Source: Sipunculus nudus (Eukaryota; Annelida; Sipuncula; Golfingiida; Sipunculidae). From it: a DNA stretch of 64,000 bases. The translations under genes and the position numbers were made by a program. The DNA lies in the NCBI GenBank assembly GCA_026874595.1, contig CM049311.1, forward strand, positions 22,002,676-22,066,675. Reading direction: 5' to 3'. The notes under the pieces are model-generated. The model was not told the origin of the DNA. It ran no database searches and saw nothing but the letters and a program-made list of their open reading frames with translations. Shown piece after piece: positions 23,705 through 34,059 of the stretch (its first letter is position 1; each line of letters begins with the position of its first letter).

Positions 23705-23975
23705 AGAGCAGAAGATGACAGTCATTTCACTGATACGGACGGCGGTCACAAAGATAAAGATCACCATAATCAGATAAAAATGATTCCCCGGAGGACAGTC
23801 AGGCTCATAAAGGCCCGCTATTAGTCTCATTTGATCTGGGGTCATCTGGTCAGGGACGGGATATGGTAACAGCTGTGCACCACGAGGACCCGAAAAGACA
23901 AGGCTTATGCCAATGGACAAATTTAATGAGATACTCAATGTAATAAATCGCGATAATTTTACTAGCTCTCTGCTG
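23705..23975 (-). CDS. Unrecognised exon-like frame with two hydrophobic segments
   Basis: A minus-strand frame open from 24028 to 23558 contains a central part that looks like real protein. A hydrophobic stretch (residues about 28-46 of the frame, ending in SIGISLVF) comes first. It is followed by a proline-rich linker, SGPRGAQLLPYPVPDQMTPD, then LYEPDCPPGNHF, and a second strongly hydrophobic segment, FYLIMVIFIFVTAV. Codon choice looks balanced and the segment is less AT-rich than its surroundings. An AG lies in CGACAGCAG upstream near 23970, so this could be one exon of a membrane protein. There is no plausible ATG at the frame's start. I recognise no family; it could still be a chance frame. 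Confidence 0.3.
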
Positions 23976-24062
23976 TCGCCAAAACTGATTTGGATTTTCT
24001 TGTGTCCATGGATGCTTTGTTGCAGCAAAATCAGCTCTCTGCTGTCGCTTTACGGTTCTTAT

Positions 24063-24064
<2 letters not shown>

Positions 24065-24108
<44 letters not shown>
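24065..24108. repeat. (TA)n microsatellite
   Basis: Uninterrupted TA run of about 44 bp. G and C homopolymers follow at 24179-24188 and 24206-24217. Confidence 0.95.
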
Positions 24109-24112
<4 letters not shown>

Positions 24113-24720
24113 TTCGCTAACCAGGATCGTCAATACAGGGGGAATAGGGGTTTTATCCCCGCCCCCTTTTTATAGCAAGGGGGGGGGGTATGGTCAATGT
24201 AATCATCCCCCCCCCCCTGCTGTCCGTAGAATGAAATTTATATATTGAAAATGAAATATATTAAAAATTAAAATTATAGACTTTGGTTCCATTTCTGAGA
24301 TAACTATCAACTTTTATAAATCTAAACATGGTTTAGAATTATCCTAAACTGAAAACATATTACCTTATTTTTTAAAACCTATACTTAATTGTAATATATA
24401 AGAAATGTGTCACACAGACAATAAAAGGTCGTGTGTATATAAATGTATTTAATATATATGGTTGTGTGTATATGTATGTGTAGTTGTCCTAACTTTGAAT
24501 ACCCTACCATGCCTTCGAGTCATCCCCACGCTTGAAGATAAATTGACGCTACTGTTGCTAACCCAGTCCTTAAAACGTCAGGAGGAAATGTCCCCCTGTC
24601 CCCTTGAAATAATGCCCGATAGATATTATACTGACCTCTTTTATACAAGAGGAATATTTTCTAATATGGTATGTGTTTTCAACCATTCACAATTTTAGAC
24701 ATGTATCTCAGACAATGCGA

Positions 24721-24724
<4 letters not shown>

Positions 24725-24762
<38 letters not shown>
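24725..24762. repeat. (GA)n microsatellite
   Basis: About 19 uninterrupted GA units. Confidence 0.95.
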
Positions 24763-24765
<3 letters not shown>

Positions 24766-24769
24766 GCTG

Positions 24770-26455
24770 CCATCATGCACCCATGGACATATTTATCATC
24801 ACAGACATAACTTTTATTTCAAATATATTATCTAATACTCAGTCATCAAGATAAAACAGAAAAAAAATCAAACATCGTATTAAGGTGGAGCTGTTTTCAG
24901 TCGCAGAATGAAAATCCTCTAATGTATTATGGGAAAGGTTTAAAATATTGCACACCGGAAATCGTCTAGTTAAGTGTCAAAACCATCCGTTATAATTCAT
25001 ATTTATATACCAGTAGATTATTTAATTTGCGAGAGGGAATGGCACCCATAATTCTAATGACTTAATCTGGTCACACTGGGCAGAATCGGAATCTCCGTCG
25101 CCTGTTCTGGTTAAGGTTTGTGGGCATAAAATGTCACAATGTCACAGGTTACAATGTGACAACAAAGTGTCACAATGCAACGAAGAGGGCAATGATGCCC
25201 GTGCTTGTATGTTGGATAAGAATCTTTTTCAGGGCAAAGAACACAAACATGGTTGTTTTGGTGGTAAAGACTTCTCGGTATAAGTATATGAAATGTAAGC
25301 AGAAGGGGTTTACTTGAAATGTAACAAATTTTGATTTTGAAGAATCAGAAGAGGTTCGTTTTTAAGTTTAAACGACCTCTGGCGGAAGGGTCTCAGTCTA
25401 ATGTTTACTATGGATTTCCTTGGAGGTCAGATATCGTTGGCACGGTTTCAGTAGGCTCTAAACCCAGTGACGTGATAATAAATCAAAGCATAATGTGGAT
25501 ATGATTACGAAAGCAACAGGCGGACTCTGTGCTACTGACGCCTTGCATTAAAACGACCGTTTATTCATGATGTGACGAAATGGGCCCAAAGCTGGTTCCC
25601 ATTCGAATAATGTCGTTCATGATATCTCAACTCGATCATGTTAATTTCTAACGTGTCATCGGTAAAATTCGACTTTTATCTAAATATTGTTACAGTCCCT
25701 ACATCATTACACTTTTTTTACACCTTTTTGCCATATATGCTTGGGTTCAAATATAAATGCATTTGAAAATATCACATATGCATTTAAATGCACAACTGAA
25801 CATTTGAAGTCTGGACCTTAGATCATAAAATGCAAATATATTTACAAAAATGTACATTGTTCCTTCAGGATAATAATCACCAAAATCCTTTCATTGAGAA
25901 TCTTGTAATAATATTTCAATAATTTATTCTCTTATGACTGCTTTAGCCCCAAAGTTCTTCCTTTCATGTACACCCATATCTGGATTTAAGATGGAACAAT
26001 TCAAGTGCAAAAATTTCCTTTGCCTTTTCAGGCCGATCAAATGCCAGAATATGAACGAACCAGAAACATATCCTGAGACTACACATTTACCTCCCCAGGT
26101 GCTCCACTAAATAATGTGTCAGACTTTCCTCACCCCATGGCTGGATCACACGCAAGCTCTAGAACAAAGCTGGTCACTAATACCGGTAAATGACTCTTGC
26201 CTTCGGCGGGAAAAAAATTGTCACAAGGGTAATGGATCCTGAAACACGTTTTGGTGATCAAAATTACTTCCAACGTATAACGGTTGTTCATTTGGTGTTA
26301 CTTTCTACAAAACGTACAAGAAAGCCATTCAAAACTTCGTATTAGAGTGGTTATTAGACAATTTAAATAACCGACCAAAATGTGAAAATAAAAACATGGC
26401 TACCTGGCGGGAGTAAAATAACCATATTGAACTTCACGTTGCCCTCCTTGTTTTC
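24770..26455. other. Spacer, no gene recognised
   Basis: AT-rich DNA without recognisable exons or repeat cores. A small cluster of GTCACAATG repeats lies at 25132-25180. The plus frame 25120-25317 starts in that cluster and is not supported as a gene. Confidence 0.4.
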
Positions 26456-28270
26456 TGAGCCTGTGCATTCTTAATTTTTTTTCAGGGGAATGTACAATCC
26501 AAGTAGCGATAAAAGGGCCTAGTAGTTTATTCATTTTTATTTGACTGCTGCCGGTGACCAGTACCAATTAAACTTGGGCGGGGAATGCGCATGCTTCCGT
26601 TTAGACAATACTTGGAAAAGGAGTCCTCATTGAAAAGGACGCGAACCCACAACCTAGTGGTCACAGGTCCAGCGCCCGAACCATTAAAGGGGTCTGATCC
26701 TATATCTGACCTCTTAGATAACCCCTATGACCTTCATGAAAATGCTTATCCATAATACACTGGATGCCCGTTTGTTTATATTCACGTCTTTATAACAAGT
26801 GGGGGCACGACAAAATGGCCTCCGGTCATTTCCCAATGTTTGTGCAAAAAGAATATCAAGGGGGAAATCAGATAAACCAGACTTTTGCAAACGACAAAAG
26901 ATTTTTCATGTGTACATTCTCACCTCCAACAAAGAGTGACCGGTTACAAGCCTTTCCTGTTTGTCAACATGGGGTTTTAAGAACCTTTCCGAATAGGATT
27001 TACTCACAGTTCATTGATATGTACACAGAGAAAGCCAGTACAAATAAGGCAGGTAAATAGGTGTCCCACGCGCTACCACGCTTCACTTCTCCCACTGAAC
27101 TGGTCCATTGCGCATCTTATCTACACTGATGTTAATGCTGTCCTTTTAAGAGTTTACTCTTACGAAGCATGACTTCAGGGCATTGGCGATCCTGAACCCT
27201 ATCCTAGGGAACTTCGGATAAATCACCCAACTTCTCTGTTCCAGAGATAATTAGACATTAGTACACATAAACAAACTGACAAGTCTATCCACCACGGGCA
27301 CATCTTGTCTCAGGTTGTCTTTATTTATTACTGACAATAAAGTTAAAGTCCGATGAGTTTCAGGTTTCAAAGTGCTGCCTAGAAGCATTAATGAATGACA
27401 TTACCTCTTGGACTATTTCCTCAGCGAAAATCAATTTATTTTGTTGTTTTCTGCTCACATTTAAATCATTAATGACCTTCGACTGTCTGACATAATCTAG
27501 TTTTAAAGGTATATTTATGAGATATATCACAATCCACAAACACGTGGGTTTGTTTAATATACAGATGCCTGGGTTAAATAGCTGGGTTCTTCATAAGTTA
27601 TTGATGTATATAAATATAATAACATTGTGTACAAAGATGACATTAAGCCCTTTTAGGGAAAGACCTACCATGAGCTTGAAATAGAAATAAGAAATGGGGG
27701 CTTTAGAGGGGTCTAGTATTATGAAAAATGCTACTTTTTTATGTTACAAGGTTTGTACACAAATAGTGATAATAACTAATAGTAGGCGCTTTCCCTGGAT
27801 GGATGGCCAAGGACAGAAGGGGGGGGGGGGAGGGGGGGAATACAACCCCCTCACACCCCATAGCAATCCTTGTAAACAAGTTATATGGACATGCACTAAA
27901 GCAGACCTTGGGAAAAACTACATACAAAAAAGGGCCAAAATGTTATCTGTTTCAATGCTGTATAATTCATAATCATTTATTTAATTATTTGTAACGTTTT
28001 TACTTCAGAACTGAGTATCGGCTAATTGGTCTACCACAGAATTTGGACACTGGCTGATATGTCCGTACAAAACAATATTCTTTAAAATACAATATTTTAT
28101 ATTACTATCATGCCTTGTAACAGGGACATTGAGCGTCTTGTGACGTGTTTTTAGTTCTTCTGTGTCGAGTTACATGGACATCCGGGGGAATAAGCTTGCC
28201 CCCCGGCGCCGGGAAGTCCATCATGACCTTTATGGCTTATATTTCCCGTGTAAAGAGTTTCTTTTTGTCC
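26456..28270 (+). repeat. Segmental duplication, copy 1
   Basis: Collinear with 29860-31566. Matching blocks include: ATAATTAGACATTAGTACAC (27246) with ATAATAAGACATTTGTACAC (30389); CTGTCTCAGGTTGTCTTT with TTACTGACAATAAAGT; GTTTCAGGTTTCAAAGTGCT; AAAAAGGGCCAAAATGTTA; and the block starting ATGCCTTGTAACAGGGACAT (28110). Copy 1 carries extra sequence at about 26750-27050, where the plus frame 26764-27060 lies. It also has a tRNA-like B-box remnant near 26640 on the minus strand and a G-rich run at 27821-27838. Divergence is clear, so the event is old. Confidence 0.88.
28176..28219. other. Hairpin-forming conserved block, copy 1
   Basis: GGACATCC (28176-28183) and GGAAGTCC (28212-28219) form an imperfect inverted repeat around a very GC-rich loop. 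The equivalent in copy 2 (31468-31512) is perfect. It is the GC-richest part of the duplicated block. Confidence 0.55.
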
Positions 28271-28289
28271 ATTCATTATACGGAATGAC

Positions 28290-29084
28290 CCACCACAAAT
28301 TGCAAACGAAATTATTTTGTCACCTTTCCTTTCGGTAGTGCGTCTGAATGTACATATTCAAAGTCTTGCTAAATATTATGAGTGGAACAATGCTTAATTT
28401 GCATAAATCCATTATGCCCTCAGGCGCAGTTTCTGACTCGTATTAGCTGCCTTTAGCTGTCCTTTATTAGGTCCTGGTCAAATTTCCTGGACAACCACAG
28501 AATTAGGTCACCATGCCCAACATTGTTCGAGCTAAATGGTAAAAAAAAACATGATTTTGTACACCCTGAAAGCCAGCTGCTTTTGAGTGTACGAAAATGC
28601 TGAACAAATATTGTATCCTGATTTATAAAATTAAAATAATGTGCCCAATTTACACCTTTATGACAGTTAGCATGCAAAGTTTGAACGGAGTTTAAACTGA
28701 ATTCTCCTAACATACACACCACAAACATTAAGACGTTCGTCAGTAAAAATAGAAATATAATGGCAAATTACTCATTTAAGTCACCAGCCGACATTTATAC
28801 ACAATAAACTGTTTGTGGCGCCACTTCTGTTGACCTATATAATGCAATCCAAATTGATTGCTTCAGGTCAGCTTTATTGTCATAACTAGTTAAATCTCTT
28901 GTTAACCTACAGTTATCAGGTCTGCCCATTTTTTCTTTGGTTAATACCGCCAGACTGGCTGTCCATACTGGCTGTAATTATCTTTTTTTTTTATCAGAGG
29001 GCCAGCTGCTATAACATGATGTGTACTATAATTCTTCAAACCGAAAAACTGCAATGTGATAGCTTGCAGCGAGATTCCTTATGC
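28290..29084. other. Spacer between duplicated blocks, no gene seen
   Basis: AT-rich. The minus frame 28453-28728 has no recognised domain and no splice context. It ends at the ATAT target site of the miniature LTR element. Confidence 0.4.
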
Positions 29085-29320
29085 ATATTGTTACAAAGAC
29101 AAATTGTTGAGGGGAAAAATCCTGGGCCGATCCGGGAGTCGAACCCAGGTCGGTGGCGCACAAGTCCGGCGAACCAACCGCTTCGCAGTTCGGTCCGCTT
29201 TTATGTCACCCCGTAACACACCCCCTCTAAAGAGCGTTCTGCTATCAGAACAAGACTAATTATCCCAGGAGTCACACTTGGTGAACTTATTCCCTGGGCC
29301 ACACAATTTACCGTCACGTA

Positions 29321-29333
29321 GGACGAGCCCCCA
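29321..29333 (-). promoter_or_regulatory. Primer-binding site, tRNA-Pro type
   Basis: The minus strand reads TGGGGGCTCGTCC, complementary to the conserved 3' end of tRNA-Pro (including CCA). It lies three bases after the 5' LTR, the standard position for priming minus-strand DNA synthesis. The match stops after 13 bases. Confidence 0.75.
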
Positions 29334-29382
29334 CTTTGTTACGAAGACAAATTGCTAATGGGGAAAACATTGGGCCGATCCC

Positions 29383-29436
29383 GGATTCGAACCCAGGTCG
29401 GTGGCGCACAAGCCCGGCGAACTAACCGCTTCGCTA
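29383..29436 (-). promoter_or_regulatory. tRNA-like Pol III promoter (A box and B box) within LTR
   Basis: A box TAGCGAAGCGG (29436-29426) and B box GGGTTCGAATCC (29394-29383) are separated by 31 bp, as in tRNA genes. The same pair is kept in the 3' LTR (29186-29178 and 29146-29135, with one B-box change) and in the solo LTR at 50339-50495. The flanks do not form an acceptor stem, so this is not a tRNA gene. Confidence 0.7.
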
Positions 29437-29719
29437 GCAAAGCAAGCTTCACTAACGAGACAATTCGGTCCGCTTTTATATCACCCCGTAACAATATAAT
29501 ACATCAAGATTTACTGGTTAACATTTCTATGATGCTAGGTATGTGTGAGAACATGTGTACTATTGAATATATTGTCCAAAAATATTTAAGTAAATTATTC
29601 TGGCCGTCGGTCCCGACAAAGAAATCGCCTTTTCTCACAATGTTACAAAATCCTTAAAATTTATAATATATCTTGGTGATCCAGATTATCTGCAACATTT
29701 AAAAGATTATTCCTTGATG

Positions 29720-29850
29720 AAGAAAGTGGATAAAGATTTTAGCCGGCAGTCTCAGCGAGAATAGATATCTGACCAAAACTCGAACCCACAATCTTGCGGT
29801 TAAAAGTCCGGCGTCCTTATCATTGCGCCGTCAAGCTCTATGATCCTCCC
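29720..29850 (-). repeat. tRNA-derived SINE head
   Basis: The minus strand carries GGGTTCGAGTT (29787-29777) as B box. About 30 bp upstream is GACGGCGCAATGATAAGG (29832-29815), an A-box region, with a tRNA-like GACGCCGGACTTTTAACCG arm between. It is distinct in sequence from the tRNA-like part of the miniature LTR element 230 bp away. Confidence 0.65.
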
Positions 29851-30812
29851 TTTTTAAGATCCTGCGTATTCATATAGCTTTTCTCGGGGAAGCATATAAT
29901 CCAAATATCCATGAAAGGCCCTGGTAGGTTCTACATTGACTTCCCCCGTGACTTTAACCCATTTACTCCACTGGGGGCATTCTTTTTGTAGAAGGAAGTC
30001 TTATAATAGAACCAGATACACAGGTCGAGCACCCGAATAATTTAAGGGCCTATTCCAACATTTTATGACTATGACTATTACAGGTGCTTTTTACGAACTT
30101 TTCTAAGCAGGAATTGCACCGAGCTCATTACTATATATATATACATATATATGCAGAATAAAGATGAAATCACATGATCTCTACAAATTATAAAGGCAGG
30201 TGAATATCTTTCTTTATTACACCACGCTCCACCCCTGTCACTGTGACTGACACAGCATCTGATCTACACCTGTTTTAATTATTTCTTTTAATGAGTTTAC
30301 TCTGATAAGCAGAGTTCAGGCCCATGGCGATCCTTACCCCTCTCCTAGAGATCTTCGGTTAAATCACCCAAATTCTCTTTTCTAGAAATAATAAGACATT
30401 TGTACACATAAAAAAATAACAAGTCTATCCTCCACGGGTACATCCTGTCTCAGGTTGTCTTTTTTTATTACTGACAATAAAGTGCAATGAGTTTCAGGTT
30501 TCAAAGTGCTGCCTAGAAGTATAAATGATTAACATTACCTCTCGGTTTATCTCCTCAGCGACATGCATTTTACAAGTATTGTTGTTTTTCGTTTACATTT
30601 AAAACATAAATGCTCATAAATGCTACTTTTACGACCTACCAATCAAATTCTTTTGAACGGTCAGAAAGTCAAGGGGGGGAGGGGGTTACAGAAGGGGGGG
30701 GGGCGCTGACAAGTTTCATGATAAGGACACTTTAATTTTGTCTTTTGAAAAATGTTGATATAAATTGTTAAAAACTAAAACCAGACACTCATCCAGGTAA
30801 AGCAGTCAAGGC

Positions 30813-30833
30813 GGGGGGGGGGGGGGGGGGGGG
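30813..30833. repeat. Poly-G tract
   Basis: About 21 consecutive G. G-quadruplex-capable and prone to length error. Confidence 0.9.
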
Positions 30834-31467
30834 CAGACAGACAGATAATCAAAGAAGGGGGGAGGGGCCTGACAAGTTTCATGATGATGACACTTTAAAT
30901 TGTTTATTTTAAAAGGTTGGAACAAATAATGATTATAACTAATACCTGGCAGGATGGATTACCAACGATTTTTTTTTTGGAGTGGGGGGGGGGGGAACTA
31001 GAACGACTTCCGTCGCCAGGAGAACTGAGTTTGTTAGCACTAAACTGTCCATACCACAAGTACTATATCAACCGTACATAATTGGCTATCGTTGTAGCCA
31101 TATTGTGTCCCAATCATATTTTAAAAAGTATTATTATTCGTGAAGCATTATATTTTCAGGCCTTGTAAACAAAAAAATGGATATCCACTAAAGCAGAGCT
31201 CGGGGAAATAGACACAATACAAAAAGGGCCAAAATGTTACCCGTTTTCATTTTGTATAATTTATAAGCATTCATTAATTTATTAATTGTTTTTACTTTAG
31301 AAATGACTATCGGCTACGGGGTCCTCGAAGGGGTTTGGACACTGCCTGATATGTTCGTACAAAACAATGCTCTTAAAAATACAAGCATTTAGATTACTAC
31401 CATGCCTTGTAACAGGGACATTAAGCGTCTTGTGATGTGTTTTGGGTTCTTCGGTGTCGAGTTACAT

Positions 31468-31512
31468 GGACTTCCGGGGGGCATTAACTCACCCGCTGGC
31501 GCCGGGAAGTCC
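31468..31512. other. Hairpin-forming conserved block, copy 2
   Basis: GGACTTCC (31468-31475) and GGAAGTCC (31505-31512) are perfect 8-bp inverted repeats around a GC-rich loop of 29 bp, inside the best-conserved part of the duplicated block. Confidence 0.6.
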
Positions 31513-31619
31513 ATCATTACCTTTATGGCTTTCTGTTCCCGTGTAAAACGTCTCTTTGGGGGTTCCGTTATCTCGTATCGCTCGCTGCAGGAACATCCCT
31601 CTGAAGTGAATTTTTGATT

Positions 31620-33840
31620 TACACATACCATCGGAGTAATGAGCTCATAATTAATTACTCTCATTAGGGAATTAATTATCAAGCCAATCTATTAATCATA
31701 CCAATAATACGTATCTGGTTTCATATAAGTTTAGGATGGATGTATGTATGGTTTTGCCCTAACTCTTCAATTGCTATCATAGCAGAAGCATCTGTGCGCA
31801 TGAGTGATTTAATTTTAAATGAAGCGAAACTGAATTGTATGATTTATAAACATAATAAATCATAAAGTTTAGGAAACGCTAAAATAATCACTCTGAATAA
31901 ATCAAGATATCGGAAAAAGTTAATGTAACAATGTCAATTGGTACAGTTATAATCTACATCTGTGTGATATTTTCATTATGATTAATTTGAGTTTGGGGAG
32001 CAGTTTCTTCCCCCACAAGCCCAAGCCCGGGTCAACACTGTGGTCACTAATTAGTCAAAGGCTTTTGATTTAAGAGCACCAACAAACTAATCTATTTAAT
32101 TTCATGGTGGAGCATTTGGCTTGGGACGGCTATTTGGCCATACGGGACAACGAGTTAATACGATATTGTCGTAATTAAGGATACATCAAGCGGGCTGGAC
32201 ATCGGCCAGCCATCAGAAAATTAAAATATAAAAGGTTGTTTCCCTGTCGGGTGGTGCCAGCGTGGCTGGACCGCACAGTCATCTTAAATGAATGTAACCT
32301 AGGAGAGCATTCATGTTTTATCCCGTGGCACTAGTGTCAACAGTTACATTGTATTTCAGGTTTATACTACCACTAATGTCCCCGCGAGCATTGTCACAGG
32401 TTTCATGTCTCTCTAAATAAAATAAAATTACTGTCAGACCGAGACTAAGAGAATCCACGTTCTGCCGTTATTTTTTAAAGTGCAGCTATATCTCACCACA
32501 CATGAATTAACTAAACATGATTTATTAACTGGATTATTTTATTTATACTTTACTCTGCAAAATTAAATCGTATCCGGAAAAGGCAATAAAATAAAAGGTT
32601 TACTATAAAATAGTATAACATAACTTTAAAAATATGCAATATAATATCTTAAATATATTATAATTATTAAAAATTATAAATACGTTTCTTTTACATACTT
32701 GAATAGTGAAAACTATAAACCATGGTATAATTGATGTTTATCTATTTTTAAGGCACCCAATATCCTTTAACGAGAGGTTGTAAAACAGTTGTGAGTTACC
32801 AGTATATAATTTGTCCGATGTATTAGTTACCGCATTTAAAGCCAGCTATTCACTACCATTCCTGTAGACTGTATTTGATTTCTGGCTTACACAGCGTTGA
32901 TATTATTGAACTGTAGGTAATTTTAGTTCAGAGGGACAATTATAGGGTGCATATATGCTGAAGTTGAAAGGTCACTAGTTCCGAAGCACCCTTTGACTAG
33001 TCACCGGGTGTCCTTGTTGAATGTGCATGGATTATGTTTGCGCCCCCTCACCCCACATATTATAACACTTGCTAATAAACAGCACAATACCTGTGTGCCG
33101 TCGGTTCGTCGTTTTGCCCTATAATTTATATAAAATGTTCAACGGAATTATCTTTAGTTAATAAACGTCAGATCTCGGAATATTCCCCTTAAGTTTAAGA
33201 GAAGAAGACATTCGTGTTAATCTTCCTTTTCTTGATCATGTAGTAGATGTAGTACAGCTTTCCCTGTATCACATTTTCGTCCTATACTGTTTCAAAGGTA
33301 TAAAATGTATTTTCTTTGTGCGTTTTATATATTTACTTACCTATCGTTCCTATTGCTAAGTATAACATTATTCTCTATGATTTAATGACGCACAGGTCAT
33401 TAGGTAGAATAGCCCCTTTATGATCAAAGAAGATTGTGAACAGTTGTGTTTGTGCATATAAATGACTGATCATTTTCTTTCAATTTCTTTAACATATTTA
33501 AGTTCAAAGAGTACCACTAGTAAACAACGTTTTATAGCAGTCAGTATAATGACTCACAAAAACCAGATATTTTCTCAATCTCTTTATTGAGTTAAGTGAT
33601 AATTCAATTAATTTTCTATATAAGATTAAAGTGATATTTTAGCACAGTTAACGACTGATGCTTGGTGCTCAACTTGAAATTTGTAAAACAGACTAAATCA
33701 TGCATGGTTCAAACTTGAAATTCCGAAATTTTGAAATACAAAATACATCCTGCGCAAAACTGTGGATACTGCATATTGTTTATCTAGAGAAAAATATCAT
33801 ATTTGTAGTGAATCGTTTTAAATTATGTACTGAGAGATCG
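31620..33840. other. Spacer, no gene recognised; possible regulatory stretch near 32.0-32.3 kb
   Basis: AT-rich throughout except 32000-32290, which is more mixed and has several ATTA/TAATTA-type motifs and a GCTGGACATCGGCCAGC near-palindrome (about 32194). Nothing here can be called a gene. An AATAAA on the minus strand near 33578 could serve as the polyadenylation signal of the exon candidate at 33846-33969. Confidence 0.35.
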
Positions 33841-33845
33841 GTACC

Positions 33846-33969
33846 CTAACTGTACCCGATGACGTATCCCTGGTTGTGTTGGTTGACCATTCTTCTCAGA
33901 TGTCCGTTCGGGCAGGGAGTGTCCGTACACTCGGGAGGTACTCGGTTCATTCCGTCTATACAGCGGTGA
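33846..33969 (-). CDS. Cysteine-rich terminal exon candidate
   Basis: On the minus strand a pyrimidine-rich stretch ending TGCATGCAG forms a good splice acceptor. The exon that follows (phase 2) reads HRCIDGMNRVPPEC, TDTPCPNGHLRR, then MVNQHNQGYVIGYS and TAG at 33848-33846. Spacing of the cysteines and the DG, PPEC and CPNG turns suggest a small disulphide-rich extracellular module. The same frame is open upstream of the acceptor through a hydrophobic run (FYLWGLLVLSAAC), so a signal-peptide-like reading without that splice is also possible, but no ATG precedes it before a stop. A minus-strand AATAAA lies about 265 bp downstream. I do not recognise the family. An overlapping longer frame, 34056-33823, encodes a less protein-like sequence. 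Confidence 0.35.
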
Positions 33970-34059
33970 CTGCATGCAGCAGATAAGACCAGTAAACCCC
34001 AGAGGTAAAATCAATATGACTACGAAAGAGCCATACAAATCACTTCTGATCGGCATATA

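Larger units (their letters stand above)
29089..29493 (-). mobile_element. TRIM-like miniature LTR retrotransposon with tRNA-like promoter in its LTR
   Basis: A complete 405-bp element read on the minus strand. The 5' LTR is 29493-29337 (157 bp) and the 3' LTR is 29218-29089 (130 bp, with an internal deletion of about 26 bp). Both begin TGTTAC and end GTAACA. Three bases inside the 5' LTR is TGGGGGCTCGTCC (29333-29321), a 13-base match to the primer-binding site complementary to the tRNA-Pro 3' end. Just before the 3' LTR is the purine tract AGAGGGGG (29228-29221). ATAT duplications flank it (29085-29088 and 29494-29497). The internal region is only 118 bp and non-coding, so it must depend on another element for its enzymes. 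The LTR also carries TATAAAAG (29480-29473), an A box TAGCGAAGCGG (29436-29426) and a B box GGGTTCGAATCC (29394-29383), 31 bp apart. The two LTRs differ at around ten sites, so the insertion is not recent. Confidence 0.85.
29860..31566 (+). repeat. Segmental duplication, copy 2
   Basis: Collinear partner of 26456-28270, offset about 3.3 kb. Contains two G homopolymers (30813-30833 and around 30985). The 3' block (31402-31566) is open on both strands in this copy: 31402-31617 plus and 31682-31389 minus, the latter with PPGSPCNSTPKNP and ITRRLMSLLQGM. The corresponding frames in copy 1 are broken by a stop and by a changed C-run length. Whether the block is an exon or only repeat is undecided; I recognise no domain in either frame. 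Confidence 0.85.

Noticed and set aside
29135-29186. Possible tRNA gene from A and B boxes
   Set aside because: The boxes are good, but there is no closed acceptor stem and the unit is a repeat with LTR ends, so it is not a tRNA gene.
29056-29657. Open frames with the shared string RTQVGGAQ at 29.06-29.66 kb and a similar one at 50.32 kb
   Set aside because: These are translations of the miniature LTR repeat in two loci. The similarity between them is due to the repeat and not to a protein family.
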